Below are positions 25,079 to 33,276 of a DNA stretch of 64,000 nt, one piece after another. Under the pieces are notes generated by a model. It saw only the letters and a list, made by a program, of their open reading frames with translations, had not been told where the DNA came from and made no database searches. The translations under genes and the position numbers were made by a program. The stretch spans positions 1 through 64,000 of the forward strand of contig ADZZ01000176.1 in NCBI GenBank assembly GCA_000179315.1, in the 5' to 3' direction. The stretch comes from a delta proteobacterium NaphS2 (GTDB lineage: Bacteria > Desulfobacterota > DSM-4660 > Desulfatiglandales > Desulfatiglandaceae). Every line of letters starts with the position of its first letter. The first letter of the stretch is position 1.

Positions 25079-26146
25079 ATGAAACTGCTTGACATTTATA
25101 TTGGAAGCAGATTTTTGAAGTGTTTCCTCCTGGTCATTTTAATTCTTGCCGTTCTATTCAGCCTCATTGAGTTTCTGTCGCAACTGGATGACGTGGGAAA
25201 GGGCATGTACAGAGTGGAAAATGCCTTGCTCTTGGTTATGTTAACCTTGCCCAAATGTCTGCTTGACCTGCTGCCCATAAGCGCCCTTCTTGGCGGCGTC
25301 ATCTCCTTGGGACTGCTTGCCGATCACGGGGAACTTCTCGCCATGCAGAATGCCGGAATTTCGGCGCCACGGGTCTGCGCGCCGGTTTTTGCAACCCTGA
25401 TGCTGGTGATTATGACATCCGGCATAATGGCCGAAACGATCATACCGGATATGGAACAGATGGCTCGCAAATCCCGTACCCGGGCACTTTATGGCGCAGG
25501 CGTTAACGTAACCCGGCACGGATTCTGGGCACGCCGGCAAAATGCCTACATCCATGTTCATAAGATACTCGACGAAGGGGTTGCGGCTGGAGTGGATATT
25601 TTCGAATTCGATCCACGGGGCCGTTTAAAGACTTTCACCCATGCCCTGAGCGCCAGGATACTGGGTCATCAGCAGTGGTCACTGACGGGAATCAGGCAAA
25701 CAGTTTTTAAAGACCGGGGCGTTGCCATTAAGGGTGCGGCCTCATGGACCCTGGAACCTTTTTTAAGCCCGGATCAGGTCGCCCTGCTGGAACTTTCCCC
25801 TTACTGCCTGTCCACCCCTGATTTGATCGGCTACATAAAGGCCTTAGAGGACGGCGGCCAGAATGCGGACCCCTATCGGCTGGCCCTATGGCGAAAGCTC
25901 GGAGTACCGTTGACCACCGGGGTGATGGTCCTTTTTTCAGTCACTTTTGTACTCGGAGCAAACCGAAAGGTCAGAGCGGGCAGTCGTATAACCATGGCTT
26001 CTTTGATCGGATTGCTGCTGTACTTCGCCGATCAACTGATCATGCATACGGGATTGTTGCTCAATCTGAACCCGCCCATTACGGCCATGCTTCCGGTAGT
26101 TTTCATATCCGGTCTTGCCGTTTGGCGTTTACGCCTGCTTTTTTAG
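25079..26146 (+). CDS. LptF/LptG-family permease (LptG-like)
   Basis: A 355-residue protein with the YjgP/YjgQ plan: two N-terminal membrane helices (about residues 12-32 and 53-80), a third at about 100-120, a periplasmic jellyroll domain (about residues 130-255) and three C-terminal helices from about residue 275. It begins MKLLDIYIGSRFLKCF, close to the LptG consensus, and has a good ribosome site (GGAGAG). In the canonical system LptF and LptG form the membrane part of the ABC transporter that lifts LPS. Here the LptF-like partner is 16 kb away at the other end of the lipid locus, and no LptB, LptC or LptA gene is present, so a dedicated export role for another lipid is plausible. Confidence 0.85.
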   Translation: MKLLDIYIGSRFLKCFLLVILILAVLFSLIEFLSQLDDVGKGMYRVENALLLVMLTLPKCLLDLLPISALLGGVISLGLLADHGELLAMQNAGISAPRVCAPVFATLMLVIMTSGIMAETIIPDMEQMARKSRTRALYGAGVNVTRHGFWARRQNAYIHVHKILDEGVAAGVDIFEFDPRGRLKTFTHALSARILGHQQWSLTGIRQTVFKDRGVAIKGAASWTLEPFLSPDQVALLELSPYCLSTPDLIGYIKALEDGGQNADPYRLALWRKLGVPLTTGVMVLFSVTFVLGANRKVRAGSRITMASLIGLLLYFADQLIMHTGLLLNLNPPITAMLPVVFISGLAVWRLRLLF

Positions 26147-26153
26147 GCCCATG

Positions 26154-27206
26154 TCAGCCTATCCGCGTTCCGTGCTTGCCTACAATGCAGCGGTACAAGG
26201 CCAATGGTCCCGTGACCGGTGATACCGTTCCTTTTTCAGGGATAAAGCAACGGGCATCGGGGGAATAGACACGTCGGCCCATGTGAACGTTACAGGCATT
26301 TTCCGAGGCCGTGAGGGTAAAGACGTGGTAACGGGCGCGGCGTTGATGGTCAGAGCTCGATGAGGAGGCCGAGGGCGCTCCCGCAACCGGGGTCCGGCCC
26401 GAGCGGGTGTCGAGGGTGTTGAGCGCCATCCTGTGGGCATGACCGTGCAGCATCAGTTCGGCCCCGCAACGTGCAACCACGCCGCGAAGGGCGTGTGCAT
26501 CCGTCAGGCGCTTGCGCCGGCTCACAATACCGGACAGGGGCGGGTGATGGATTGCCACGATGCGGAAGAGGCCCCGGTCCCCGGTCTGTTTCAGGACAGT
26601 CTCAAGTTTTCTTAACTGGGGCCCGCCCACGGTGCCGATGGCCAGGTGCGGCGCGCTCGGGTGGGCGGAACACAGCCCGATGAGGGCGATCCGGCCGCGC
26701 ACCCGCAGAGTTGGAAACAGGTCATCAAGACCCCGTACCCGGCCACCGTTCCGGCAAGGGGGGTCGGACCTCATGTAATCCAGCCAGCAGGCAAAGGTCC
26801 GGTCCCAGTCCGAGCGCACATAGGCGTCATGGTTGCCCGGAACAACGGTAACCTGAGATGGCGTACCGAGCGATTGCAACCACGTCCGGGCCTTTTTGAA
26901 TTCAGCCGGCAGGCCCAGGTGGGTCAGGTCGCCGGTAATGACGATATGATCCGGCCTGGTGTTGTCAAGGTCCTCTTTGAGGATGGTGAGGATTTCCCTC
27001 CTGTGCTCTGTGTTTCGAAAAAATCGCCATTTGAGGTAACCAGCGAGACGTTTATTGAGAAGATCACGTTTTTTAACCGGGCCTGCCCATGCCATGTGCG
27101 GGTCGGAAAGATGGGCCAGTACGAATCTTTCTTTTTCGGCGGGATTCCTCTGTGCCCTGTTGCCGCCACCGGAAGGCGGTTTATTATCGAAGGGGGTGAT
27201 GACCAT
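26154..27206 (-). CDS. Calcineurin-like metallophosphoesterase
   Basis: A 350-residue protein with the complete metallophosphoesterase motif set: FVLAHLSDPHMAW (DxH, about residue 35), HIVITGDLTHLG (GDxx), TVVPGNHDAYV (GNHD), IVAIHHPPLSG and LMLHGHAHRMAL (GHxH). It should coordinate two metal ions and hydrolyse a phosphomono- or diester. It is divergent from the CDP-alcohol phosphotransferase gene and convergent with the LptG-like gene, placing it inside the lipid locus. A lipid phosphate or CDP-lipid substrate is possible by context only. The C-terminal region has a Ser-rich stretch near residue 290. Confidence 0.85.
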   Translation of the reverse strand: MVITPFDNKPPSGGGNRAQRNPAEKERFVLAHLSDPHMAWAGPVKKRDLLNKRLAGYLKWRFFRNTEHRREILTILKEDLDNTRPDHIVITGDLTHLGLPAEFKKARTWLQSLGTPSQVTVVPGNHDAYVRSDWDRTFACWLDYMRSDPPCRNGGRVRGLDDLFPTLRVRGRIALIGLCSAHPSAPHLAIGTVGGPQLRKLETVLKQTGDRGLFRIVAIHHPPLSGIVSRRKRLTDAHALRGVVARCGAELMLHGHAHRMALNTLDTRSGRTPVAGAPSASSSSSDHQRRARYHVFTLTASENACNVHMGRRVYSPDARCFIPEKGTVSPVTGPLALYRCIVGKHGTRIG

Positions 27207-27313
27207 GGGACATGGTATACAGAATCGGGGCCTTTTTTGTAAAGTGCTTTTATGGTGGAAGCCTCATCCATTCCCCGTGCATCGGCCCTATCCAAATAAG
27301 GAGAGCAGTCGTT

Positions 27314-28525
27314 ATGACCCTTTATACTTATATCCATGGCGAATGTCCGGAAACGATCTGGGGCCTTACCTCCGGACAACGCATTGAACGCGTGTTAAAG
27401 ACCTCCGGGGAAAGCACCCGCGTCGATGACCTTAGCGATCTTGATCGCAATGATTCTGTTTTGATCTTTCACGGCGGGTACCTGTTTGACGACCGCCTGA
27501 TCCAGTATCTGGCAACAACCCCGGACATGATCCTTCAGCTTGAAAGGGAAGGAAAAAAGGTCGCTGTTGCCGCCCATGTGAGCGCCGAGCTCGCCCATCA
27601 AACCCTGGCGATGATGGGCGAGACCTCAGGACCTGGAGACTTGTTCGGGGTTAAAACCAGGACCCTGGAAACCTTATCCATCGACTTTCAGGAAAGCCTG
27701 CGCAAATCCGCCCCCCCCTTTGCGTTGCCCATTTCAGCTGAAAAAAAAAGGGACCTGGAGCAGCGGCTTTACGACTGGTCCTATAAGGGCGTTACCGATT
27801 TGATCACAAAGTGGGTCTGGCCGTTACCAGCCCGGTGGGTGGTCGGGCAATGCGTCCGCTTTGGGCTCCGTCCCAACCATATCACCTTCATCAGTTTGGT
27901 GTTGGTCATAATGGCGGGGGTGTTGTTCGCCCGCGGCCAATATGGCTGGGGCCTGTTGGCGGGTTGGGTCATGACCCTTCTGGACACCGTGGATGGGAAA
28001 CTGGCGCGGGTCACGGTGACCTCCAGCCGGTTCGGCCATTATTTTGACCATGTGATTGACCTTGTCCACCCGCCCGTTTGGTACGTGCTGTGGGGCCATG
28101 GCCTGGAAATATCCTATCCGGGCGGTGGCGGATGGTTTTCATTGACCGCCCTTTTATGGTGTATCGTAATCGGCTATGTGCTGGGTCGTTTGATCGAAGG
28201 TCTGTTCAGTTGGGGATCGGGAGGATTCGAGATCTTCTGCTGGCATCCGGTTGATTCCTATTTCAGGCTGATTACCGGCAGGCGGAATCCCAACCTGATC
28301 CTGCTCACGGCAGGTGTTTTGTTGGGACGTCCCGATCTCGGCCTCGTGGCCGTGGCCTTTTGGACGGTATGGACCAGCCTTTTTCTGTTGGCGCGCCTTT
28401 GCATGGCCGGATGGGCCCGCATGACCCGGGGCCCTTTGCGGTCCTGGTTCATGGACCTTGATAAGGACATGTACAAGGGATCCCTTGCGGTCCGGATCTT
28501 TACAAGACACGAATGTCTGCCGTGA
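27314..28525 (+). CDS. CDP-alcohol phosphotransferase with extra N-terminal domain
   Basis: The start is at ATG 27314 behind AAGGAGAG; the longer upstream reading has no ribosome site. The 403-residue protein carries the full CDP-alcohol phosphotransferase motif: LLDTVDGKLARVTVTSSRFG followed by HYFDHVIDL (about residues 226-252). This gives the D-x2-D-G-x2-A-R-x8-G-x3-D-x3-D pattern with all eight residues, and several membrane helices follow. The first 150 residues are soluble (VLIFHGGYLFDDRLIQYLAT, VAVAAHVSAEL). They resemble in position the nucleotidyltransferase half of bifunctional inositol-phosphate cytidylyltransferase/DIPP synthases, but lack a clear nucleotide-binding loop. It likely joins a CDP-activated polar alcohol or lipid to its partner in head-group synthesis. 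Confidence 0.82.
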   Translation: MTLYTYIHGECPETIWGLTSGQRIERVLKTSGESTRVDDLSDLDRNDSVLIFHGGYLFDDRLIQYLATTPDMILQLEREGKKVAVAAHVSAELAHQTLAMMGETSGPGDLFGVKTRTLETLSIDFQESLRKSAPPFALPISAEKKRDLEQRLYDWSYKGVTDLITKWVWPLPARWVVGQCVRFGLRPNHITFISLVLVIMAGVLFARGQYGWGLLAGWVMTLLDTVDGKLARVTVTSSRFGHYFDHVIDLVHPPVWYVLWGHGLEISYPGGGGWFSLTALLWCIVIGYVLGRLIEGLFSWGSGGFEIFCWHPVDSYFRLITGRRNPNLILLTAGVLLGRPDLGLVAVAFWTVWTSLFLLARLCMAGWARMTRGPLRSWFMDLDKDMYKGSLAVRIFTRHECLP

Positions 28526-28535
28526 TGGATAGCCC

Positions 28536-29579
28536 ATGAAAAATTTTATCATTGAGGATAACCGCCCACACGCCACCCAGGGGGCCGCGGGCTGTACCAT
28601 AAGGCCTGCCGCCTCTACGGGGCCCGGTATCGGCGTGATCAGCAATCCTTCAAGTGGTGGAAACCGGAAAGGGCTGCAATCGGTGGAGAGGATGCTGGCA
28701 GGCTACCATCGGGTGCTCCATCGCCGGGCCGTTGACCCCGAACAGGTGAAGGTAGCGGTTCGGGATTTTGCCCGCCATGAGGTGGATCTTGTGGTGGTAA
28801 ATGGGGGTGATGGAACGATTCATGCAGTCCTGACGGCCCTCTTTACCACCCATCGTCCGGATCAGGCGCCACTTCTGGCGCTGCTGCGGGCGGGGACGGC
28901 CAGCATGATTGCCCGGGACGTGGGGTTGCCAGGGTCACGGTTGCAGGGTCTGTCGCGTCTTCTGGGTTGGGCGTACGACGGGCGTGGCGCAGCTTCTCTT
29001 ATGAAACGGCCGGTATTGCGTCTGGCATGGGAGAAAGACGTTCAGCCCATGTACGGCATGTTCTTTGGAGCCGGCGGGATCTATGAGGGAATACAATTCT
29101 GTCTGAATCGGATACACACAAAGGGCGTGGGAGGGGAACTGGCTGCCGGTCTGACCCTGGCGCGGTTTTTGCTGGCCTCGGCAAGGGGTGACAGGCGGAC
29201 CGTCCCCCGGACCTCCATTGGCGTGGGGCTGGAAGGGATGGAGATGACGACCATGGATGTCCAGGTCATCCTTGTCACCACCCTCAGGCGTCTGTTTCTC
29301 GGAATGAGGCCTTACTGGGGGACCGAAGAAGGTCCCCTGCATTTTACGGCAATTCGCTCCGATCCGGAACATCTCTTGCGGGCCGCCCCGTCAATCCTTC
29401 GCGGTCGGGGGAGCCGGTGGGCAGTCCCCCGGAACGGATACCTGAGTCACAACCTCCGAGGGCTCCGGCTTCATATTCAAAGCGGTTTTACCCTGGACGG
29501 TCAATTGTACCAGAGCAATCCTCAACTTGGTGAGCTGTGGCTCGAAAGTGGCGGGGAGACGGGATTTTTGAAATTATGA
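28536..29579 (+). CDS. Diacylglycerol kinase catalytic-domain protein (lipid kinase, possibly ceramide kinase)
   Basis: A 347-residue protein with the DAGK/sphingosine-kinase fold: GVISNPSSGGNRKGL at the start of the catalytic domain, the ATP motif VVVNGGDGTIHAVLTAL (about residue 88) and LRAGTASMIARDVGLPG where most relatives have GTxN. The C-terminal beta-domain ends YQSNPQLGELWLES. Family members phosphorylate diacylglycerol, ceramide or sphingoid bases. It lies 10 nt after the CDP-alcohol phosphotransferase gene and overlaps the next gene by 4 nt (ATGA). In this sphingolipid-type locus ceramide is an attractive substrate, but the sequence alone does not decide. Confidence 0.83.
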   Translation: MKNFIIEDNRPHATQGAAGCTIRPAASTGPGIGVISNPSSGGNRKGLQSVERMLAGYHRVLHRRAVDPEQVKVAVRDFARHEVDLVVVNGGDGTIHAVLTALFTTHRPDQAPLLALLRAGTASMIARDVGLPGSRLQGLSRLLGWAYDGRGAASLMKRPVLRLAWEKDVQPMYGMFFGAGGIYEGIQFCLNRIHTKGVGGELAAGLTLARFLLASARGDRRTVPRTSIGVGLEGMEMTTMDVQVILVTTLRRLFLGMRPYWGTEEGPLHFTAIRSDPEHLLRAAPSILRGRGSRWAVPRNGYLSHNLRGLRLHIQSGFTLDGQLYQSNPQLGELWLESGGETGFLKL

Positions 29580-30535
29580 AAACGCCATCGCCGGAACCGC
29601 TCATCCGGATGATTCAACAGGAATCCGCCAAAGGCGGCCCGGCAGGCTTGGATACGTTGGTTAAGGCCATCCTGGGACGGTATGGAGAAACGACCCGGGC
29701 TATTCTGTTCTATGGGTCATGCATGCGGTCCGGACAAGATACGGAGGGAATCATTGACCTGTACGTGCTGGTGGATACCTACCTGTCGGCCCATGGGAAT
29801 GCCGTTCTTGCCCTATTGAATCGGTTGCTGCCGCCCAATGTGTTCTACATGGAAGTGCCGCACGCCGGAGGGGTTTTGCGCGCCAAGTACGCGGTGCTCA
29901 CCCTGGCCGATTTTCAGAGCGGTACTTCAACGGCTTGGTTTCATTCCTACCTGTGGGCCCGGTTTGCACAGCCCGTACGCCTGCTCTACGCATCATCGGA
30001 AAAGACCGCTCAACAGATCCATGCCGCACTGGCCCGGGCCGTGGTTACCTTTCTCAGCCGTACGCTTCCCCGGCTCCCCCCCCGGTTCAGTGCCCGGGAG
30101 CTGTGGTACAAGGGGCTTTTGCTCAGTTACCGGTCGGAACTGAGGGCGGAAACAAAGGACCGGCCGATCCTATTGGTGGAAGGGGACCTGGCATATTATG
30201 ACGGGATCAGCCGAAGCGCCATGGCGGCGGTTCCCTTTGAGGTGGAAGAGGTCCATGGAACCGATCCCGTCGGCTACCGCTCGAATATTTCGGGATCGAA
30301 GCGCTTTCTCAATCATCTGGCATGGGAGACCCGCAGGGTGCAGGGTAAATGTCTGTCAATACTGCGGCTTGTCAAGGGCCTTTTCACATTCAAGGGGGGA
30401 CCGGCTTACATCCTGTGGAAGATCGAACGCCATTCCGGGGTGGGTATCCCCGATGATTCCGTATTGAGAAAACATCCCTTGATCGGGGTCCTTGTGATAT
30501 TCTGGCGGCTTTACCGCCGTGGGGGGTCCAGATAG
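29576..30535 (+). CDS. Tam41-like nucleotidyltransferase (candidate CDP-lipid synthase)
   Basis: The start is at ATG 29576, overlapping the kinase stop. The 319-residue soluble protein has a nucleotidyltransferase-type core: RAILFYGSCMRSGQDTEGIIDLYVLVDTYLSAHG at about residues 37-71. The order is the same as in mitochondrial Tam41 (GS, then a D-x-hydrophobic-V-D strand, then a His). Tam41 makes CDP-diacylglycerol from phosphatidic acid and CTP. Further matches are an ELRAE-type basic segment and SISGSKR-like NISGSKRFLNHLAWETRR. Placement directly after a CDP-alcohol phosphotransferase and a lipid kinase supports a CDP-lipid-forming role. Homology is distant and should be tested. Confidence 0.6.
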   Translation: MKTPSPEPLIRMIQQESAKGGPAGLDTLVKAILGRYGETTRAILFYGSCMRSGQDTEGIIDLYVLVDTYLSAHGNAVLALLNRLLPPNVFYMEVPHAGGVLRAKYAVLTLADFQSGTSTAWFHSYLWARFAQPVRLLYASSEKTAQQIHAALARAVVTFLSRTLPRLPPRFSARELWYKGLLLSYRSELRAETKDRPILLVEGDLAYYDGISRSAMAAVPFEVEEVHGTDPVGYRSNISGSKRFLNHLAWETRRVQGKCLSILRLVKGLFTFKGGPAYILWKIERHSGVGIPDDSVLRKHPLIGVLVIFWRLYRRGGSR

Positions 30536-30602
30536 GCGCCCGAGAGATGCCTGGTCGCGTGGGCTCTGCCCGGGCTTTTCCCGGGCGGGGCGGATGAAAA
30601 GG

Positions 30603-31844
30603 TCAGGCGGGCGGAAGAAGGCTTTTGTCCTCTTTGGATACGGTTTGCAAAAATACCCCGTAACGATTCATCTCCTCAAGCCGGCAACTCCAGACCAGTT
30701 TGCCCTCATGAACGGTAATATCCGGGCAACCGTCACACATGTCCTGCCGTCCGTCCGGCTCGAAATTCACGGGTTGGATAATCATAAGGCTTTGGAGGTG
30801 GGCCGGTTTAAACAGGGTTGCGGGCCTGGAGCGGACCTGTTTGAGCACATTGGCCAGGACTCGCCTCATTTTTTTGTCCATGAGTCCTCCCGCAAGGGAT
30901 GCCAATTTGCCGCAGGCCGCACTTTTGGGCCCGGCATAGGAAAGATACGTTCCCGTAAACAGGTGGCTGAAGGTCTGGATCAACTCCATGAGCCTGGGAG
31001 ACATGTACCCCATGACCTCCCCGTTGAAAATAATGCGGTTGGCCAGAAGCCATTTCAGGGAGTCGGGCCTTGCGGTACCGTTCAAATAGGCCGCTGGTTC
31101 ATACAGAGGGTCCCCTTTTCGGATCATTTCCACGGCATCTTTTGCCATCAACGTCTTTGCGCCGCCCCACTCGGCCTCATGATACAATGCTGCCGGATCG
31201 ATTTTCCTGCCGGCGGCATAGAAATCAAACTCCCCCGTCAGGTTGGGGGAGCGGTAGAGGATAAAGACCATGGTGTGGACGATATTGGCGTGTTCCTGGG
31301 CCCAGCGGACCATATGGGGGATCTCGGAAAGGGTGTTCCCGGAGATGGTGGCATTGAAGGAGCAGGCGATGTCGCCGGCCCGGGCCACCATGTCCGCATA
31401 ATGATGCCGCACCTCATTGAGTTCCGTTTCGGTGGTGGCGGCCACATCGGGTCGGGTCTGGCTGGTATCGATGTGGAAAGTGAATCCGAAAACCCCTGCT
31501 TTCTTGAGCTCTCTCAGCATGGATTTTGTGAGCGCGACGCCATTGGTGTTGACGATGGGCTTCCACCCCATCTCCTTGACCATCTTGACCAGTTCCACGA
31601 TATGGGGGTAAACGAGGGGATCACCACCGGCAATGCTCATGCAGTCGCTTTTTCTCGATTTCCGGAAAACCTCCAGATCGGAGCGGACCTCTTCCAGTGT
31701 CTTATGGCCGTGTCCGTTCGGGTCCCTGTAACATCCCTTGCACCTGAGATTGCACAGGGTGGTCGGCTCCAGCCAGGAAATGCCATTGTCGGTGTAATTC
31801 CAGGGAAGACGGTAGTATTCCAAGTGGTTCAATTCGGCAGGCAT
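30603..31844 (-). CDS. Radical SAM protein with C-terminal cysteine cluster
   Basis: The start is placed at ATG 31844 (MPAELNHLEYYRLPW), with GGAGGG upstream at a slightly long spacing. The 413-residue protein has the radical SAM cluster motif TLCNLRCKGCYRD (CxxxCxxC, about residue 32), the GGDP SAM motif (SIAGGDPLVYP) and TNGVALT. The C-terminus holds additional cysteines (CDGCPD, then WSCRLEEMNRYG), suggesting an auxiliary Fe-S cluster. It is divergent from the acyltransferase gene within the lipid locus. It could modify a lipid chain or head group; no family-specific function is recognised. Confidence 0.8.
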   Translation of the reverse strand: MPAELNHLEYYRLPWNYTDNGISWLEPTTLCNLRCKGCYRDPNGHGHKTLEEVRSDLEVFRKSRKSDCMSIAGGDPLVYPHIVELVKMVKEMGWKPIVNTNGVALTKSMLRELKKAGVFGFTFHIDTSQTRPDVAATTETELNEVRHHYADMVARAGDIACSFNATISGNTLSEIPHMVRWAQEHANIVHTMVFILYRSPNLTGEFDFYAAGRKIDPAALYHEAEWGGAKTLMAKDAVEMIRKGDPLYEPAAYLNGTARPDSLKWLLANRIIFNGEVMGYMSPRLMELIQTFSHLFTGTYLSYAGPKSAACGKLASLAGGLMDKKMRRVLANVLKQVRSRPATLFKPAHLQSLMIIQPVNFEPDGRQDMCDGCPDITVHEGKLVWSCRLEEMNRYGVFLQTVSKEDKSLLPPA

Positions 31845-31981
31845 CTTTGATAAAAACCCTCCTTTGAGGATATGAAATGGGTTAAAATATAAGGAATGGA
31901 CCTTGGACGTCAAGGGAAAAGGAGCATCTGAGGCGTGCGTTTTTCCCATAACCGGGTTTCGATGGTGCTTCTTCTTATCTA

Positions 31982-32011
31982 TTGACTCCGGTCTACATCC
32001 TTATGTAGTAA
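31982..32011 (+). promoter_or_regulatory. Candidate promoter with palindrome between radical SAM and acyltransferase genes
   Basis: TTGACT at 31982-31987, then an 18-nt gap to TAGTAA at 32006-32011. Between and over the -10 box lies the palindrome CTACAT-CCTT-ATGTAG (31993-32008). The site is about 45 bases upstream of the acyltransferase start and could control the sphingolipid genes. No regulator gene is adjacent. Confidence 0.4.
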
Positions 32012-32052
32012 GTATAGGCATAGTCATTACAATATATCTTAAGGCACACGCC

Positions 32053-33264
32053 ATGAAAATTACGCCACGAAAACAGGTCAAAAGTAACGTCATGAATTTT
32101 CAAAATAAAACCGCCATGGTTCAAGACCGGGCATCCGGCGGACCGGTTGAAATTGTGAAGGTCGAGGACCGCCGAAGGCGGGATGCCTTTATTCTCTTGC
32201 CAAAAGCGTTGTATCAGGACGATCCGGTGTGGGTGCCGCCGCTTTTGTTTGAACGACGAATGCATCTTTCCCCCAAAAATCCTTATTTTCTGCATGCCGC
32301 CTGTTGCTTCTGGGTGGCCTTCCGGGACGGCAGGCCCGTGGGACGGATCAGTGCCCAGATTGATCGGCTCCACCTCGAACGTTATCAAGACGACACCGGT
32401 TTTTGGGGAATGCTGGAGGCCGAAGATGACATGGAAACCTTTCTGGCGCTGCTGGGTACAGCGGAAGATTGGTTGCGCGCCCAGGGCATGAAAAAGGCGC
32501 TGGGACCGTTTAATCTGTCCATCAACCAGGAATGCGGCATGCTCATCGAGGGGTTTGACACCCCTCCCTCCGTGATGATGGGGCATGCCCGCCCTTACTA
32601 TAGCCGGTGCATGGCGCAATGCGGGTATCAAAAGGCGAAAGATCTGCTGGCGTATGTCATAGATGTGCCCTTTGAATTTTCGAAGGCCATGCGAACCGTC
32701 ATCCATCGGACCAAAGGCCGGATTCGAACCAGAACGATTCGAAAAAGACGGTTTCGGGAAGACTTGTATACAATTTACGATATTTTCAATGACGCCTGGT
32801 CCAACAATTGGGGATTCGTGCCGTTTACCCGGGAGGAATTCGAACATCTCGGCAAGGATCTGAAACTGCTTGTCAATGAGAATTTTATCCGGATCGCCGA
32901 GGTGGATGGGGTCCCCGCGGCGTTCATGGTGGTGCTCCCAAACCTGAATGAGGCCATCCGTGCGTGTAAGGGACGGGTATGGCCTTTTGGTTGGCTCAAA
33001 CTGTTGTGGCGTATGAAGGTAACACATCCGGAAACCGCGAGAATCCCCCTCATGGGAATTCGCCGTCGCTATCATGATAGTTTACTGGGCGCGGGGCTGG
33101 CGTATCGCGTGATCGGCGACCTGCTGGAACCGGTCGTCGCTCACGGTGTCAAAAGCATCGAGCTTTCCTGGATACTGGAAGACAACACCGGCATGCGGAA
33201 AATCATTGAGGACATCCATGGCAGAGCATACAAAACGTATCGTATTTACAGCAAACATTTGTGA
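32053..33264 (+). CDS. bcerS: GNAT-fold acyltransferase resembling bacterial ceramide synthase
   Basis: The start is chosen at ATG 32053 (AAGG upstream); an in-frame ATG at 32092 is possible. The 403-residue protein has an N-terminal region DAFILLPKALYQDDPVWVPPLLFERRMHL, typical of the large GNAT-like proteins found beside serine palmitoyltransferase genes, then GPFNLSINQECGMLIEGF and a C-terminal GNAT half (IRIAEVDGVPAAFMVVLPNLNEAI, YHDSLLGAGLAYRVIGDLL, IELSWILEDNTGMRKIIE). Bacterial ceramide synthase of Caulobacter is of this GNAT type and N-acylates the sphingoid base. Assignment rests on the family pattern plus the neighbours Spt, CerR, ACP and acyl-AMP ligase. Confidence 0.72.
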   Translation: MKITPRKQVKSNVMNFQNKTAMVQDRASGGPVEIVKVEDRRRRDAFILLPKALYQDDPVWVPPLLFERRMHLSPKNPYFLHAACCFWVAFRDGRPVGRISAQIDRLHLERYQDDTGFWGMLEAEDDMETFLALLGTAEDWLRAQGMKKALGPFNLSINQECGMLIEGFDTPPSVMMGHARPYYSRCMAQCGYQKAKDLLAYVIDVPFEFSKAMRTVIHRTKGRIRTRTIRKRRFREDLYTIYDIFNDAWSNNWGFVPFTREEFEHLGKDLKLLVNENFIRIAEVDGVPAAFMVVLPNLNEAIRACKGRVWPFGWLKLLWRMKVTHPETARIPLMGIRRRYHDSLLGAGLAYRVIGDLLEPVVAHGVKSIELSWILEDNTGMRKIIEDIHGRAYKTYRIYSKHL

Positions 33265-33276
33265 TATGACGGATCG

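Noticed and set aside
30519-31850. A 443-codon plus-strand frame opposite the radical SAM gene
   Set aside because: The minus strand carries the CxxxCxxC, GGDP and auxiliary cysteine motifs, so the plus frame is a shadow.
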